This document shows positions 27,297 to 36,089 of a stretch of DNA of 64,000 nt, piece after piece. Each line of letters starts with the position of its first letter. Position 1 is the first letter of the stretch. A model generated the notes under the pieces. The model saw nothing but the letters and a program-made list of their open reading frames with translations, was not told the DNA's origin and did no database searches. A program made the position numbers and the translations under genes. Where the stretch lies: positions 1-64,000 of the forward strand of contig CAJUJM010000070.1 in the NCBI GenBank assembly GCA_910586755.1, given 5' to 3'. Origin of the DNA: an uncultured Lachnospiraceae bacterium. GTDB lineage: Bacteria > Bacillota > Clostridia > Lachnospirales > Lachnospiraceae.

Positions 27297-28312
27297 AAGA
27301 GAGAGACCACTGACTGTCTCTCAACAATATCCACATCCATCATCACATAAGAAGGGCTCTGAGTGGCGCCGGTACGGATTTTTTCCAATAAAAGCCTGGT
27401 AGCCAACAGGGCCTTTTCCGGTATGTTTTGGGAGATAGAGGTAAGCTTTGGGACTGTGTACTGGCATAATTTTAAGTTATCATAGCCGATAACAGACAGA
27501 TCAATGGGGATTCGATAGCCGCTTAGGCGGGCGCCTTCCATAACTCCGATAGCGCAAATATCCGCTGTGGTAACCACGGCAGTGATTTCATTCCGGCCGG
27601 TGGCAATTTTTTTTCCGGCCAGGATGCCGTCTTCATAGGAGGGGGAGTAGTGGAACACATATTCCGGGCGAAATGGAATACCGCTTTCTTCCAATGCCTG
27701 GCAGTATCCATTGAAACGGCTGGTAAGCAGGGCATTACCTTCATAGTTGGCCACAAAACCAATGTGGGTATGGCCGTGGTTGATCATATACTTGGTGGAC
27801 AGATAAAGGCCTTTCTGGTCATCCGAAGTAATGTTGATCAGATCCGGCTGCTTTAGAGAACTGTCAAAAATCGCTACCGGACAGGCGGATTCCTCCAAAA
27901 GCTGGGGCAGATACTCCTGGCAGTCCGGATAGAGAAATATAATACCGTCTACATTCCAATTCTTTAAAAGCGTGGAAAGATCCATCTGCCGGGAAATGGA
28001 ACGGACCATGGTGTAATATCCGTTTTTCCGAAGCTCCTTTTCAATCGTGCCGATCATGGAGCTGACATAAGGGTTTTCCATCAGGTTAGATTCCTGCTCA
28101 TCCAATTCAGGGGACAGGATGATCCCAATAATATTGGAGGTTTTATTGGTAAGGCTGCGGGCGCTTAAGTTGGGGACGTATCCGCACTCTTCAATAATTG
28201 CATTTACTTTTTCAATTGTCTTTTCTGAGACCCGGTTGTGCTTGCCGTTGATGACATTGGACACGGTCATCATGCTGACGCCGGCTCTGTCTGCAATATC
28301 TTTTAATGTCAT
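27293..28312 (-). CDS. LacI/GalR family transcriptional regulator of the alpha-glucoside locus
   Basis: A 339-residue repressor-type protein. The N-terminal helix-turn-helix and hinge (TLKDIADRAGVSMMTVSNVINGKHNRVSEKT within residues 2-33) is followed by a periplasmic-binding-protein-like sensor domain (about 60-335). It is transcribed away from the sugar ABC importer operon, and a palindrome typical of LacI-family operators lies in the intergenic region, so it probably represses the divergent operon until an alpha-glucoside is bound. It converges with the EndoQ-UvrD gene. Confidence 0.92.
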   Translation of the reverse strand: MTLKDIADRAGVSMMTVSNVINGKHNRVSEKTIEKVNAIIEECGYVPNLSARSLTNKTSNIIGIILSPELDEQESNLMENPYVSSMIGTIEKELRKNGYYTMVRSISRQMDLSTLLKNWNVDGIIFLYPDCQEYLPQLLEESACPVAIFDSSLKQPDLINITSDDQKGLYLSTKYMINHGHTHIGFVANYEGNALLTSRFNGYCQALEESGIPFRPEYVFHYSPSYEDGILAGKKIATGRNEITAVVTTADICAIGVMEGARLSGYRIPIDLSVIGYDNLKLCQYTVPKLTSISQNIPEKALLATRLLLEKIRTGATQSPSYVMMDVDIVERQSVVSLF

Positions 28313-28414
28313 AATCCAATACCACTTTCTGTGAAATTTTGATTCTCCTGATTTATAAAATGTAGAGACTGAGAGAAAACAAAAGGTTTATAAACTAAAA
28401 TTGTAGCTATAAGT

Positions 28415-28443
28415 AGTATAAAATAAATAAAAAGAAATGTCAA
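28415..28443 (-). promoter_or_regulatory. Promoter of the lacI-type gene
   Basis: On the minus strand TTGACA (28438-28443) and TATACT (28415-28420) are separated by exactly 17 nt, a near-consensus sigma-A promoter about 100 bp upstream of the regulator start. Confidence 0.75.
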
Positions 28444-28528
28444 CAAGGGACGCTTCTACGACTTATAGTAAATATGCATAATAATTTACAAATAAAACTA
28501 GATAAAATACCGAAAAAGCAATTACATA

Positions 28529-28557
28529 TTGACAAAAGCACTAGATAATGATACTTT
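28529..28557 (+). promoter_or_regulatory. Promoter of the alpha-glucoside ABC operon
   Basis: A perfect -35 TTGACA (28529-28534) is followed by weak -10 candidates: GATACT at a 15-nt spacer or TACTTT at 17 nt. It lies about 95 bp upstream of the binding-protein start, directly upstream of the palindromic operator candidate. The weak -10 is typical of a regulated promoter. Confidence 0.6.
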
Positions 28558-28566
28558 AATTATAGA

Positions 28567-28578
28567 TTTAGCGCTAAA
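28567..28578. promoter_or_regulatory. Candidate LacI-family operator
   Basis: TTTAGCGCTAAA is a perfect 12-bp palindrome with the central CG typical of LacI-family sites. It lies just downstream of the -10 region of the importer promoter, where bound repressor would block initiation. Regulator identity is inferred from adjacency. Confidence 0.6.
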
Positions 28579-28628
28579 CTTAAAACGGGTTAGAAAGTAT
28601 AGAGAAATTCATGAAAGGAGTATTTATT

Positions 28629-30002
28629 ATGAAAAAGAGATTTTGGGCGGCAATAACAGCGGCAGCTATGACGGCAGTATCTGTGGCCGGATGCGGCGGA
28701 GGAAGCAGCACAGCAGGAGGCGCAGGGAATACACCGGCGGCAGAGGTTCCCACAGAGCCCTTTGGCGACACCATAAAATATGATCCCAGTGTTGCCATTA
28801 ACGATGGAAAAGATATTACGGTTGAGCTGTGGGAGTGGGGAAGCGACGAATTATTCCAGCAGGTAATCGATGGCTATACGGCCATTCACCCCAACGTAAC
28901 CTTTAAGCTGGTGAATAATCCCTGGGAAGATTACTGGACAAAACTTCCTTTGGCTTTAGACGGAGCCAATGGCCCGGCTCTTTTCAATGTACATAACAGT
29001 TACCATGAAAATCTGATTAATTATATGGCTCCCCTGGATATTCCGACAGCAGATTTAGAAACGGATTTCACGGGTGTGGAAGCCCATGTAATTGATGATA
29101 AGGTGTATTACATTGACTACGGGATGATGACGGGCTCCGTTTACTACAATAAGGAAATGTGGCAGGCAGCAGGCCTGACGGATGCAGATATCCCCAAGAC
29201 CTGGGATGAGATGATTGAGGTGGCAAAAAAGCTGACCATCAAAGAGGGAGATCAGATTGTCCAGGCCGGGTTAAACTTTAATGATGACTTCCATCAGAAT
29301 TACCTGCTGGGCTTAAATTATCAGCTGGGAGAAAACCTGTTTTTAGAGGATGGAAAAACTCCCAACGTAACCTCAGACTCTATGAAAAAGGTAATGCAGA
29401 TGCTGGTGGATATGTACCAGGTAGAGGGAATTGGATCCCAGGACTTCGGTGAGAAAGGATCCGACAGCTTTGGCCAGGGCCAGTCTGCCATGGTAATTCA
29501 GTGGGGTCATTACTACAATACCTTAAATACCACCTGGAGCGATATTGATTTTGGAGTATTTGAGATACCTACCTTTGACGGCAATCCTTACGCATACAAC
29601 CGCTATAATGGCGAATCCACCTTTGGTATCAATAAAAACGCTCCTGCTGATCAGCAGGCAGTGGCTCAGGACTTTGTGAAATATTTCCTGGCAAACGATG
29701 ATGCTCAGATTGCCTTTTGTCTGGCTATGAGCGTATTCCCGGCAAAGAAATCTCTGGCAGATAATGAACAGGTGCTGGAGAACCCGTCTTTACAGGTACT
29801 TGCGGAGCACATTGACCGTTATATCTGGCCCGGCCCCATGCCCTCTACTATGGAAACCTCTTTAAAGAAGGCTGGCGAGGATATTTTCTTTAACGGAGTA
29901 GATATTGATACTGCTTTAAACGAGGCTCAGCAAAACATTATCAAGGATATGGCAAGCAGCAGCTTTGAATCCGTAGAGAACTTATACAAATATGCAGAGT
30001 AA
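28629..30002 (+). CDS. Sugar ABC transporter substrate-binding lipoprotein
   Basis: A 457-residue extracellular solute-binding protein (family 1, MalE-like). The signal peptide ends in a lipobox with Cys22 (SVAGCGG). The mature protein starts with a Gly/Ser/Ala linker. Segments such as KTWDEMIEVAKKL and the AYNRYNGESTFGINKNAP region are typical of oligosaccharide-binding proteins. ATG 28629 follows GAAAGGAG; an upstream in-frame ATG at 28611 overlaps that site. The two permease genes follow, and the enzymes downstream point to alpha-glucosides as ligand. No ATPase gene is in the cluster, so a shared MsmK-like ATPase elsewhere is expected. Confidence 0.93.
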   Translation: MKKRFWAAITAAAMTAVSVAGCGGGSSTAGGAGNTPAAEVPTEPFGDTIKYDPSVAINDGKDITVELWEWGSDELFQQVIDGYTAIHPNVTFKLVNNPWEDYWTKLPLALDGANGPALFNVHNSYHENLINYMAPLDIPTADLETDFTGVEAHVIDDKVYYIDYGMMTGSVYYNKEMWQAAGLTDADIPKTWDEMIEVAKKLTIKEGDQIVQAGLNFNDDFHQNYLLGLNYQLGENLFLEDGKTPNVTSDSMKKVMQMLVDMYQVEGIGSQDFGEKGSDSFGQGQSAMVIQWGHYYNTLNTTWSDIDFGVFEIPTFDGNPYAYNRYNGESTFGINKNAPADQQAVAQDFVKYFLANDDAQIAFCLAMSVFPAKKSLADNEQVLENPSLQVLAEHIDRYIWPGPMPSTMETSLKKAGEDIFFNGVDIDTALNEAQQNIIKDMASSSFESVENLYKYAE

Positions 30003-30034
30003 TCCGATAACGGAGAACAGGAGGGGAAAAAGGA

Positions 30035-30913
30035 ATGTTTAAAAAGTCGCACCCTTTGCAGAGCAGAAGTGAAATCTTATTAAGAAACATTGTAGTACTG
30101 ATTATGGTAGTATTTTTTACCGTATTCCTGATTGTTCCCATTGGAATTGCCTTTGCAGGAAGCTTCCACGAGTGGAATCCTTTAAGCGGAACCTACCGGT
30201 TTCTGGGAATTGAGAACTACTTAAACGTGTTTACCAGCCAGCTGTTTGGAAAATCAATGGTGAACACCCTGATTTTCTCGGTAGTGGTAATCGTATTCCG
30301 GGTAGGATTGGGACTGGGAATCGCCTATGCCATCTATTCCGCGCTGATTAAGCATAAAAGTTTTTATCGGGCCATTTACTATATGCCGGTAGTAACTCCT
30401 ATGGTAGCTGTGGCCTTTGTGTGGAAGTTTATGTATAATCCGCAGATCGGCATTATCAATCAGGTTCTGGGGACGGACATTAACTGGCTGAAAAATCCCC
30501 AGACCGCCCTTCTGGCGGTAATGGTCATGACCATCTGGAAGGATTTTGGCTATGCAGTAGTAATGTATATGGCAGGACTTTACTCTCTTCCGGGAGATGT
30601 AATGGAGGCAGCTCAGGTGGACGGAGCAAAGAGCTGGCAGAAGTTCCTCTATATTACTCTGCCGCTGCTAAAGCCTATGTCCTTGTTTGTCATCATTACC
30701 TCTATTATTTCTTACATCCAGGCTTACGTTCAGATTTTGATTATGACAGAGGGAGGCCCTGGTACGGCTACTTATCTGGCTTCCTATATTATCTATGATG
30801 AAGCTTTTGTAAAATATAACTTTGGCTATGCATCTGCTTTATCCTTTGTACTTTTTGTAATAACCGCAGTGTTTACGTGGCTGTCATTCCGGGTTTCCGG
30901 CAGTGAAGGTTAG
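30035..30913 (+). CDS. Sugar ABC transporter permease, MalF type
   Basis: A 292-residue permease with six membrane segments. The coupling-helix (EAA) motif is visible as VMEAAQVDGAKSWQKFLYITLPLLKP near residues 189-214. The AEDVM-like loop and length fit CUT1 oligosaccharide importers. GAGGGGAAAAAGGA precedes the start. It pairs with the next permease to form the membrane channel for the lipoprotein-bound sugar. Confidence 0.94.
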   Translation: MFKKSHPLQSRSEILLRNIVVLIMVVFFTVFLIVPIGIAFAGSFHEWNPLSGTYRFLGIENYLNVFTSQLFGKSMVNTLIFSVVVIVFRVGLGLGIAYAIYSALIKHKSFYRAIYYMPVVTPMVAVAFVWKFMYNPQIGIINQVLGTDINWLKNPQTALLAVMVMTIWKDFGYAVVMYMAGLYSLPGDVMEAAQVDGAKSWQKFLYITLPLLKPMSLFVIITSIISYIQAYVQILIMTEGGPGTATYLASYIIYDEAFVKYNFGYASALSFVLFVITAVFTWLSFRVSGSEG

Positions 30914-30927
30914 GAGGGCTGGACTTT

Positions 30928-31749
30928 ATGAAACGAAAAATAAGCAGTATTTTGTTGAACCTGGTGCTTCTGGGATTGGGCCTGATTACAGTATATCCCT
31001 TTATCTGGATGTTTTTATCTTCTTTTAAGAAAAACAAGGAGATTATGGCCCTGCATCAGACCCTGCTTCCTCAGAAATTCATTTTTACTAACTACGTTAC
31101 CATGAACTCCCGGTTTAATTTCCTGCGGTTCTTTGCAAACAGCTTATTTATTACGCTGGCAGTGACCGTTATTGTGATTTATACCAGCACCCTTTGCGGA
31201 TTCGTATTAAGCAAATATAAATTTAAAGGAAGGGATCTGCTGTTTGGCTTTGTCCTTTCCACCATGATGATTCCCTGGTGTGTGACTATCATCCCCAAAT
31301 ACTCTATGATTCAGGCTTTTGGATGGATGGACAGCTATGCTGCCTTGATTATTCCGGCCATGTTCAGCGGCTTCGGTATTTTTATGATGAAGCAGCACAT
31401 TGCTTCTATTCCGGATGAAATTTTGGAGGCAGCCCGGATTGACGGGGCCAATGAATTTTATATCTTTCACAGGATCGTATTTCCCCTGGCAAAAAACGGC
31501 ATTTCCAGTATTGCCATCTTCCAGTTTTTATGGGCCTGGGAAGATTATCTGTGGCCCTATTTGGTGATTAACACCCAGGAAAAACAGCTTTTATCCGTTG
31601 GACTTAAGATGTTTAACGGACAGTATTCCACCGACTACGGCGCATTATTTGCGGCAACAACCATTTCCATTATTCCGGTGTTGCTGATCTACTTATTCTT
31701 CCAGAAACGGTTTATTGCAGGTATTGCTGCTTCTGCCGTGAAAGGATAA
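30928..31749 (+). CDS. Sugar ABC transporter permease, MalG type
   Basis: A 273-residue six-helix permease of the CUT1 type. The EAA motif is ILEAARIDGANEFYIFHRIVFPLAK near 164-188, and the N-terminal TVYPFIWMFLSSFK is characteristic of MalG proteins. TAGGAGGG precedes the start. A large palindrome separates it from the glycosidase genes, which may lower expression of the distal genes or protect the upstream mRNA. Confidence 0.94.
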   Translation: MKRKISSILLNLVLLGLGLITVYPFIWMFLSSFKKNKEIMALHQTLLPQKFIFTNYVTMNSRFNFLRFFANSLFITLAVTVIVIYTSTLCGFVLSKYKFKGRDLLFGFVLSTMMIPWCVTIIPKYSMIQAFGWMDSYAALIIPAMFSGFGIFMMKQHIASIPDEILEAARIDGANEFYIFHRIVFPLAKNGISSIAIFQFLWAWEDYLWPYLVINTQEKQLLSVGLKMFNGQYSTDYGALFAATTISIIPVLLIYLFFQKRFIAGIAASAVKG

Positions 31750-31750
31750 C

Positions 31751-31821
31751 ATGATGCCAGGGTCAAAAGGTCATGTATGACATGCTTGCATGTCGATACA
31801 TGAATTTGACCCCAACATCAT
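31751..31821. repeat. 71-bp intergenic palindrome in the alpha-glucoside operon
   Basis: The two halves, centred on CTTG (31785-31788), pair almost throughout: ATGATG/CATCAT at the base, GGGTCAAA/TTTGACCC, CATGTAT/ATACATG and GACATG/CATGTC at the tip. No T-tract follows. It fills most of the 101-bp gap between permease and GH31 genes. It may be an mRNA-stabilising hairpin or a REP/MITE-like element. Confidence 0.8.
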
Positions 31822-31850
31822 AACATTCGTAAAACCGAAAGGAGACCGCC

Positions 31851-34280
31851 ATGCAGGACATTTATAAAGTGACAACCAACCCAAAGGCTGAGGCAGAAAA
31901 TATGGTGACAGGAGAGCGCTACCGGATTACGGTGCTGACAGAAGGACTGCTGCGATTGGAGTACAGCCAGGACGGCGATTTTGAGGACCGGCCTACCCAG
32001 ATGGCGTTTTTCCGGGACTTTCCCCCTGCGGATTACCGGATTATCCGAAGGGAGGACGGAATTGAGATTCACACCAAACGGCTGCAGCTGATTTATAATG
32101 AGAAGGAGTTTTCCAGCTTTGGACTCAGCGTCCAGGTTAAGGGGAATTTAAGCGCTTACCACAGTATCTGGCATTACGGCGAAGAAATAAAAGATTTAGG
32201 GGGAACTGCCAGAACCTTAGACGAGGCGGACGGAGCCATAGATTTAGACCGGGGGGTGGTCTCCAGATTCGGTTATTCGGTTTTGGATGACAGCCGTTCT
32301 CAGATTCTTTTAGAGGACGGCTGGCTGGAACCCAGAAAAAAGGGAATTAAAGATCTGTATTTCTTTGGCTACGGCCATGACTACAAGGAGGCTTTAGGGG
32401 CGTTTTACCATCTGGCCGGAAGAACCCCAATGCTTCCCAGGTATGCTCTGGGCAACTGGTGGAGCCGGTTTTATCCTTACTCAGAAGAAAGCTATCTGGA
32501 GCTGATGGATCGGTTTGAGAAAGAAAACCTGCCTTTTTCCGTAGCAGTCATTGATACAGACTGGCATTTGACAGATATTGATCCAAAATACGGAAGCGGC
32601 TGGACCGGATATACCTGGAACCGGAAACTGTTCCCGGATCCGGCCGGATTTTTAAAAAACCTTCATGACAGAGGAATGAAGATTACCTTAAATGTCCACC
32701 CGGCAGAAGGAGTCAAAGGTCATGAGGAAATGTATGAAACCATGGCAAAAGTTATGGGGGTGGACTATGAGAAGGGAGATCCGGTAAACTGCGACCCGGC
32801 GGATCCAAAATACATAGAAGCGTATTTCCAATATCTCCATCACCCCAGGGAAGAGGAAGGGGTGGACTTCTGGTGGATAGACTGGCAGCAAGGGGGAAAT
32901 TGCAAGGTAGAAGGGTTGGATCCTCTCTGGATTTTTAATCATTTTCATTTTCTGGACAATAAGCGGAACGGGAAACGTCCTATGACCTTTTCCCGGTATG
33001 CCGGCCCGGGAAGCCACCGCTATCCGGTGGGATTTTCCGGCGATACCCTGATTACCTGGGAGTCTCTGGACTTTCAGCCTTATTTTACTTCTACTGCATC
33101 TAATATCGGATATGGCTGGTGGAGCCACGATATTGGGGGTCACATGATGGGATACAAAGATGACGAGATGGCGGCAAGGTGGGTACAGCTGGGGGTATTT
33201 TCTCCCATTATGCGCCTTCACAGCTCATCCAGCCCCTTTAATGGCAAGGAACCCTGGCGTTACAAAAAGGAAGCGGAGCTGGTTATGGGGAATGCCTTGA
33301 GAAACCGTCATGAAATGCTTCCCTACCTTTATACCATGAATTACCGAAGCTATGCAGAAAACCTGCCCCTGGTTCTTCCTATGTATTACCAGTACCCGGA
33401 AGAGTCCCAGGCTTACCAGGTGAAAAATCAATACCTTTTTGGCACGGAACTTTTGGTATCTCCTATTACCTGCAAACGGATTCCGGGAATCAACGTGGCC
33501 CCGGTAAAAACTTGGCTTCCTGAGGGATTGTGGTATGATATTTATAGTGGTATGATGTACGAAGGAGGAAGAAGCCTTACCATGTACCGGGGTCTGGAAT
33601 CCATTCCGGTGTTGGCAAAAGCGGGAGCAATCCTTCCCTTTACCCGTGAAATCAGCGCAAAGCAGGCCGGATCAAACCCGTCTTCTCTGGCAGTGAAAAT
33701 TTATGCAGGAGCAAAGGGCAGCTTCTGCCTATATGAAGATGATAATGAGACTTGTGATTATGAAAAAGGGATCTGCGTTTCCACCAGAATGGAATATCAG
33801 GAACACCGGGAAGACAACCAGGCAGTATTTACCATTTGTCCGGCAGAAGGGAGTCTGGATTTAATTCCTCAAAAGCGGAGCTGGACATTGGAGTTTGCTG
33901 GTTATGAGAGAAAGGCGGCAGACAGCCTGCAGGTATTGGCAGACGGACAGCAGATTCCGGTATCTGTCTGTTACGATTCACGCTTCCAGTCCGTAATAGC
34001 AGAATTGCCGGCGATACCGGTGAATAGAAAGATTCAGGCTTTTCTGGATATAGATCTTCAGGCAAAGGAAAATCATCAGGCAGAGGCATGCTTTGAGTTC
34101 CTGAATCAGGCGGAGATAGCATTTCCCTTAAAAGATGAGTTGTATCGCCTTATAACAGGCGGAGGACAGGGGATAAGAACCGAAAGGATTCCGGCTTTAC
34201 TGGGAGAGCTGGCAGCTATGGAATTGGACAAAGATCTGTATGGGGCTCTGGCGGAGATCCTAACGGCGCGGACATTGTAA
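31851..34280 (+). CDS. Glycoside hydrolase family 31 (alpha-glucosidase type)
   Basis: An 809-residue GH31 enzyme without signal peptide, so it acts on imported sugar in the cytoplasm. The N-terminal beta-sandwich (about 1-190) precedes the (beta/alpha)8 barrel. The catalytic nucleophile is Asp344 in DFWWIDWQQG and the probable acid/base Asp398 in FSGDT. Conserved WWSHDIGGHM follows. C-terminal beta domains extend to the end, about 100 residues longer than minimal members. Substrate is probably short alpha-glucosides, given two GH13 enzymes downstream. GAAAGGAG precedes the start. Confidence 0.92.
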   Translation: MQDIYKVTTNPKAEAENMVTGERYRITVLTEGLLRLEYSQDGDFEDRPTQMAFFRDFPPADYRIIRREDGIEIHTKRLQLIYNEKEFSSFGLSVQVKGNLSAYHSIWHYGEEIKDLGGTARTLDEADGAIDLDRGVVSRFGYSVLDDSRSQILLEDGWLEPRKKGIKDLYFFGYGHDYKEALGAFYHLAGRTPMLPRYALGNWWSRFYPYSEESYLELMDRFEKENLPFSVAVIDTDWHLTDIDPKYGSGWTGYTWNRKLFPDPAGFLKNLHDRGMKITLNVHPAEGVKGHEEMYETMAKVMGVDYEKGDPVNCDPADPKYIEAYFQYLHHPREEEGVDFWWIDWQQGGNCKVEGLDPLWIFNHFHFLDNKRNGKRPMTFSRYAGPGSHRYPVGFSGDTLITWESLDFQPYFTSTASNIGYGWWSHDIGGHMMGYKDDEMAARWVQLGVFSPIMRLHSSSSPFNGKEPWRYKKEAELVMGNALRNRHEMLPYLYTMNYRSYAENLPLVLPMYYQYPEESQAYQVKNQYLFGTELLVSPITCKRIPGINVAPVKTWLPEGLWYDIYSGMMYEGGRSLTMYRGLESIPVLAKAGAILPFTREISAKQAGSNPSSLAVKIYAGAKGSFCLYEDDNETCDYEKGICVSTRMEYQEHREDNQAVFTICPAEGSLDLIPQKRSWTLEFAGYERKAADSLQVLADGQQIPVSVCYDSRFQSVIAELPAIPVNRKIQAFLDIDLQAKENHQAEACFEFLNQAEIAFPLKDELYRLITGGGQGIRTERIPALLGELAAMELDKDLYGALAEILTARTL

Positions 34281-34361
34281 AAGCAAGCTGGCAGTCAGGC
34301 GCAGGAAGGCTTACAGAATAAGGCTTTTTCTAAAATTTAACAAAGTAGAAAGGATACCCTT

Positions 34362-36026
34362 ATGAACAGACAATGGTGGCATAACAAGATAGCGTATCAA
34401 ATCTATCCCAAAAGTTTTTATGATTCCAACGGCGACGGAATTGGAGATTTGCCGGGAATTATTGAAAAGCTGGATTATCTTTCCTATTTAGGAGTAGATA
34501 TTCTGTGGCTTTCCCCCATTTACCAGTCGCCCCTGGCTGACCAGGGGTACGACATCTCCGATTACTATAAGATCGATCCCCGCTTTGGCACTATGGAAGA
34601 TATGGACAGGCTGATTACAGAAGCAAAAAAACGAAACATGTACATACTCATGGATCTTGTAGTGAACCATTGCTCTGACGAGCATCTGTGGTTTCAAAAG
34701 GCCATACAGGATCCGGAAGGGGAATATGGGAACTTTTTCTATCTGGCAGATGAGGGGGAGAAAAAGCCCTGCAACTGGCGCTCTTATTTCGGGGGATCCG
34801 TCTGGTCCCCTCTTCCAGGAACCGGAAAGCAGTATCTTCATATGTTTCACAAAAAGCAGCCGGATTTAAACTGGGAAAACCCCAGAGTACGGGAGGAAAT
34901 TTATAAAAACATTAACTGGTGGATGGAAAAAGGCCTGGCCGGGTTCCGGATTGACGCCATTATTAACATCAAAAAGCCCCTTCCCTTTTCCGACTATCCG
35001 GCAGACAGGGAGGACGGGCTGTGCAGTCCGGAGGTTATGCTGGCCAATGCCTCGGGGATCGGAGAATTTTTAGGGGAAATGCGGGATGAGACCTTTGCCA
35101 AGTATCAGGCTTTTACTGTGGGGGAGGTATTTAATGAGAAGCCGGAGGATCTGGAAAAATTTATCGGAGAAAACGGATATTTCTCCACTATGTTTGACTT
35201 CCACGAGGCGGTCATTGGACACAGTCCCAAAGGGGCTTATGATAACCGGCCGGTAACTCCGGAAGAATACAAAAACGCATGCTTTACGGCCCAGGCAAAA
35301 ATCGGGGATACAGGCTTTTACTCTAATCTTATTGAAAACCATGACGAGCCCAGAGGCGTCAGCCATTATCTGCCGGGCCCGCCCTGTGAGGCGGCCAAGA
35401 AAATGTTGGCCGGGTTGTATTTTATGCTTCGGGGAATTCCTTTTATCTATCAGGGACAAGAGATCGGGATGGAGAATACAGAAGTTTCCTCCATTGAACA
35501 GATAGACGATATCTCCGCAAGAGGAGAGTATGAGACAGCCTTAAAAGCCGGCCTTTCACCGGAAGAAGCCCTGGCCGCTGTCAGCCTTATGAGCCGGGAC
35601 AATGCCAGAACGCCTATGCAGTGGGAGGACAGCCCTGGCGCAGGCTTTACCAAAGGCACGCCCTGGCTTTCTGTGAATCCCAATTATCACCGGATCCATG
35701 CGGCAGATCAGATGGAAAGGGAAGACTCTCTGTTTCAATTCTACCGAAAGCTGATTGGTCTGAGAAAAGATTCGGACTATGGAGAAACCCTGGTATATGG
35801 AAGCTTTGCGCCGTATCTGAAAGAACAGAAAAACCTGATGGCCTATTTCCGAAAAGGGCCGGAAAAGACTTTGCTGGTGATGGGGAATTTTCAAAAGGAA
35901 CCTCAGGAAGCAGTCCTTCCCGGAGTGGCTGCCAGGATTGTGCTAAATAACCTGCCTCATACGGAGATAAAAGAAAATAAGATCATGCTGGAAGGGTGGC
36001 AGTATGTGATTTTAGAAGTGAAATAG
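34362..36026 (+). CDS. GH13 alpha-glucosidase, alpha-1,4-type signature
   Basis: A 554-residue cytoplasmic GH13 (subfamily 31-like) enzyme. The barrel starts KIAYQIYPKSFYDSNGDGIGD; nucleophile Asp198 (GFRIDA), acid/base Glu255 (VGEV) and transition-state stabiliser Asp328 (ENHDEPR) are all present. The residue after the nucleophile is Ala, usual in alpha-1,4-specific members. The C-terminal beta domain is short. GAAAGGAT lies before the start. Probably cleaves maltose or maltodextrin-type substrates delivered by the ABC importer. Confidence 0.92.
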   Translation: MNRQWWHNKIAYQIYPKSFYDSNGDGIGDLPGIIEKLDYLSYLGVDILWLSPIYQSPLADQGYDISDYYKIDPRFGTMEDMDRLITEAKKRNMYILMDLVVNHCSDEHLWFQKAIQDPEGEYGNFFYLADEGEKKPCNWRSYFGGSVWSPLPGTGKQYLHMFHKKQPDLNWENPRVREEIYKNINWWMEKGLAGFRIDAIINIKKPLPFSDYPADREDGLCSPEVMLANASGIGEFLGEMRDETFAKYQAFTVGEVFNEKPEDLEKFIGENGYFSTMFDFHEAVIGHSPKGAYDNRPVTPEEYKNACFTAQAKIGDTGFYSNLIENHDEPRGVSHYLPGPPCEAAKKMLAGLYFMLRGIPFIYQGQEIGMENTEVSSIEQIDDISARGEYETALKAGLSPEEALAAVSLMSRDNARTPMQWEDSPGAGFTKGTPWLSVNPNYHRIHAADQMEREDSLFQFYRKLIGLRKDSDYGETLVYGSFAPYLKEQKNLMAYFRKGPEKTLLVMGNFQKEPQEAVLPGVAARIVLNNLPHTEIKENKIMLEGWQYVILEVK

Positions 36027-36089
36027 TGAAGAGGAAATACCCTGCGGGCATCCCTGTATGCCCAAAAAACAGGGCAATAAGGAGGAAAT

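Noticed and set aside
28611..28628. Upstream ATG for the sugar-binding lipoprotein
   Set aside because: The ATG overlaps the AAGGAG ribosome-binding site of the better start at 28629, which begins the signal peptide.
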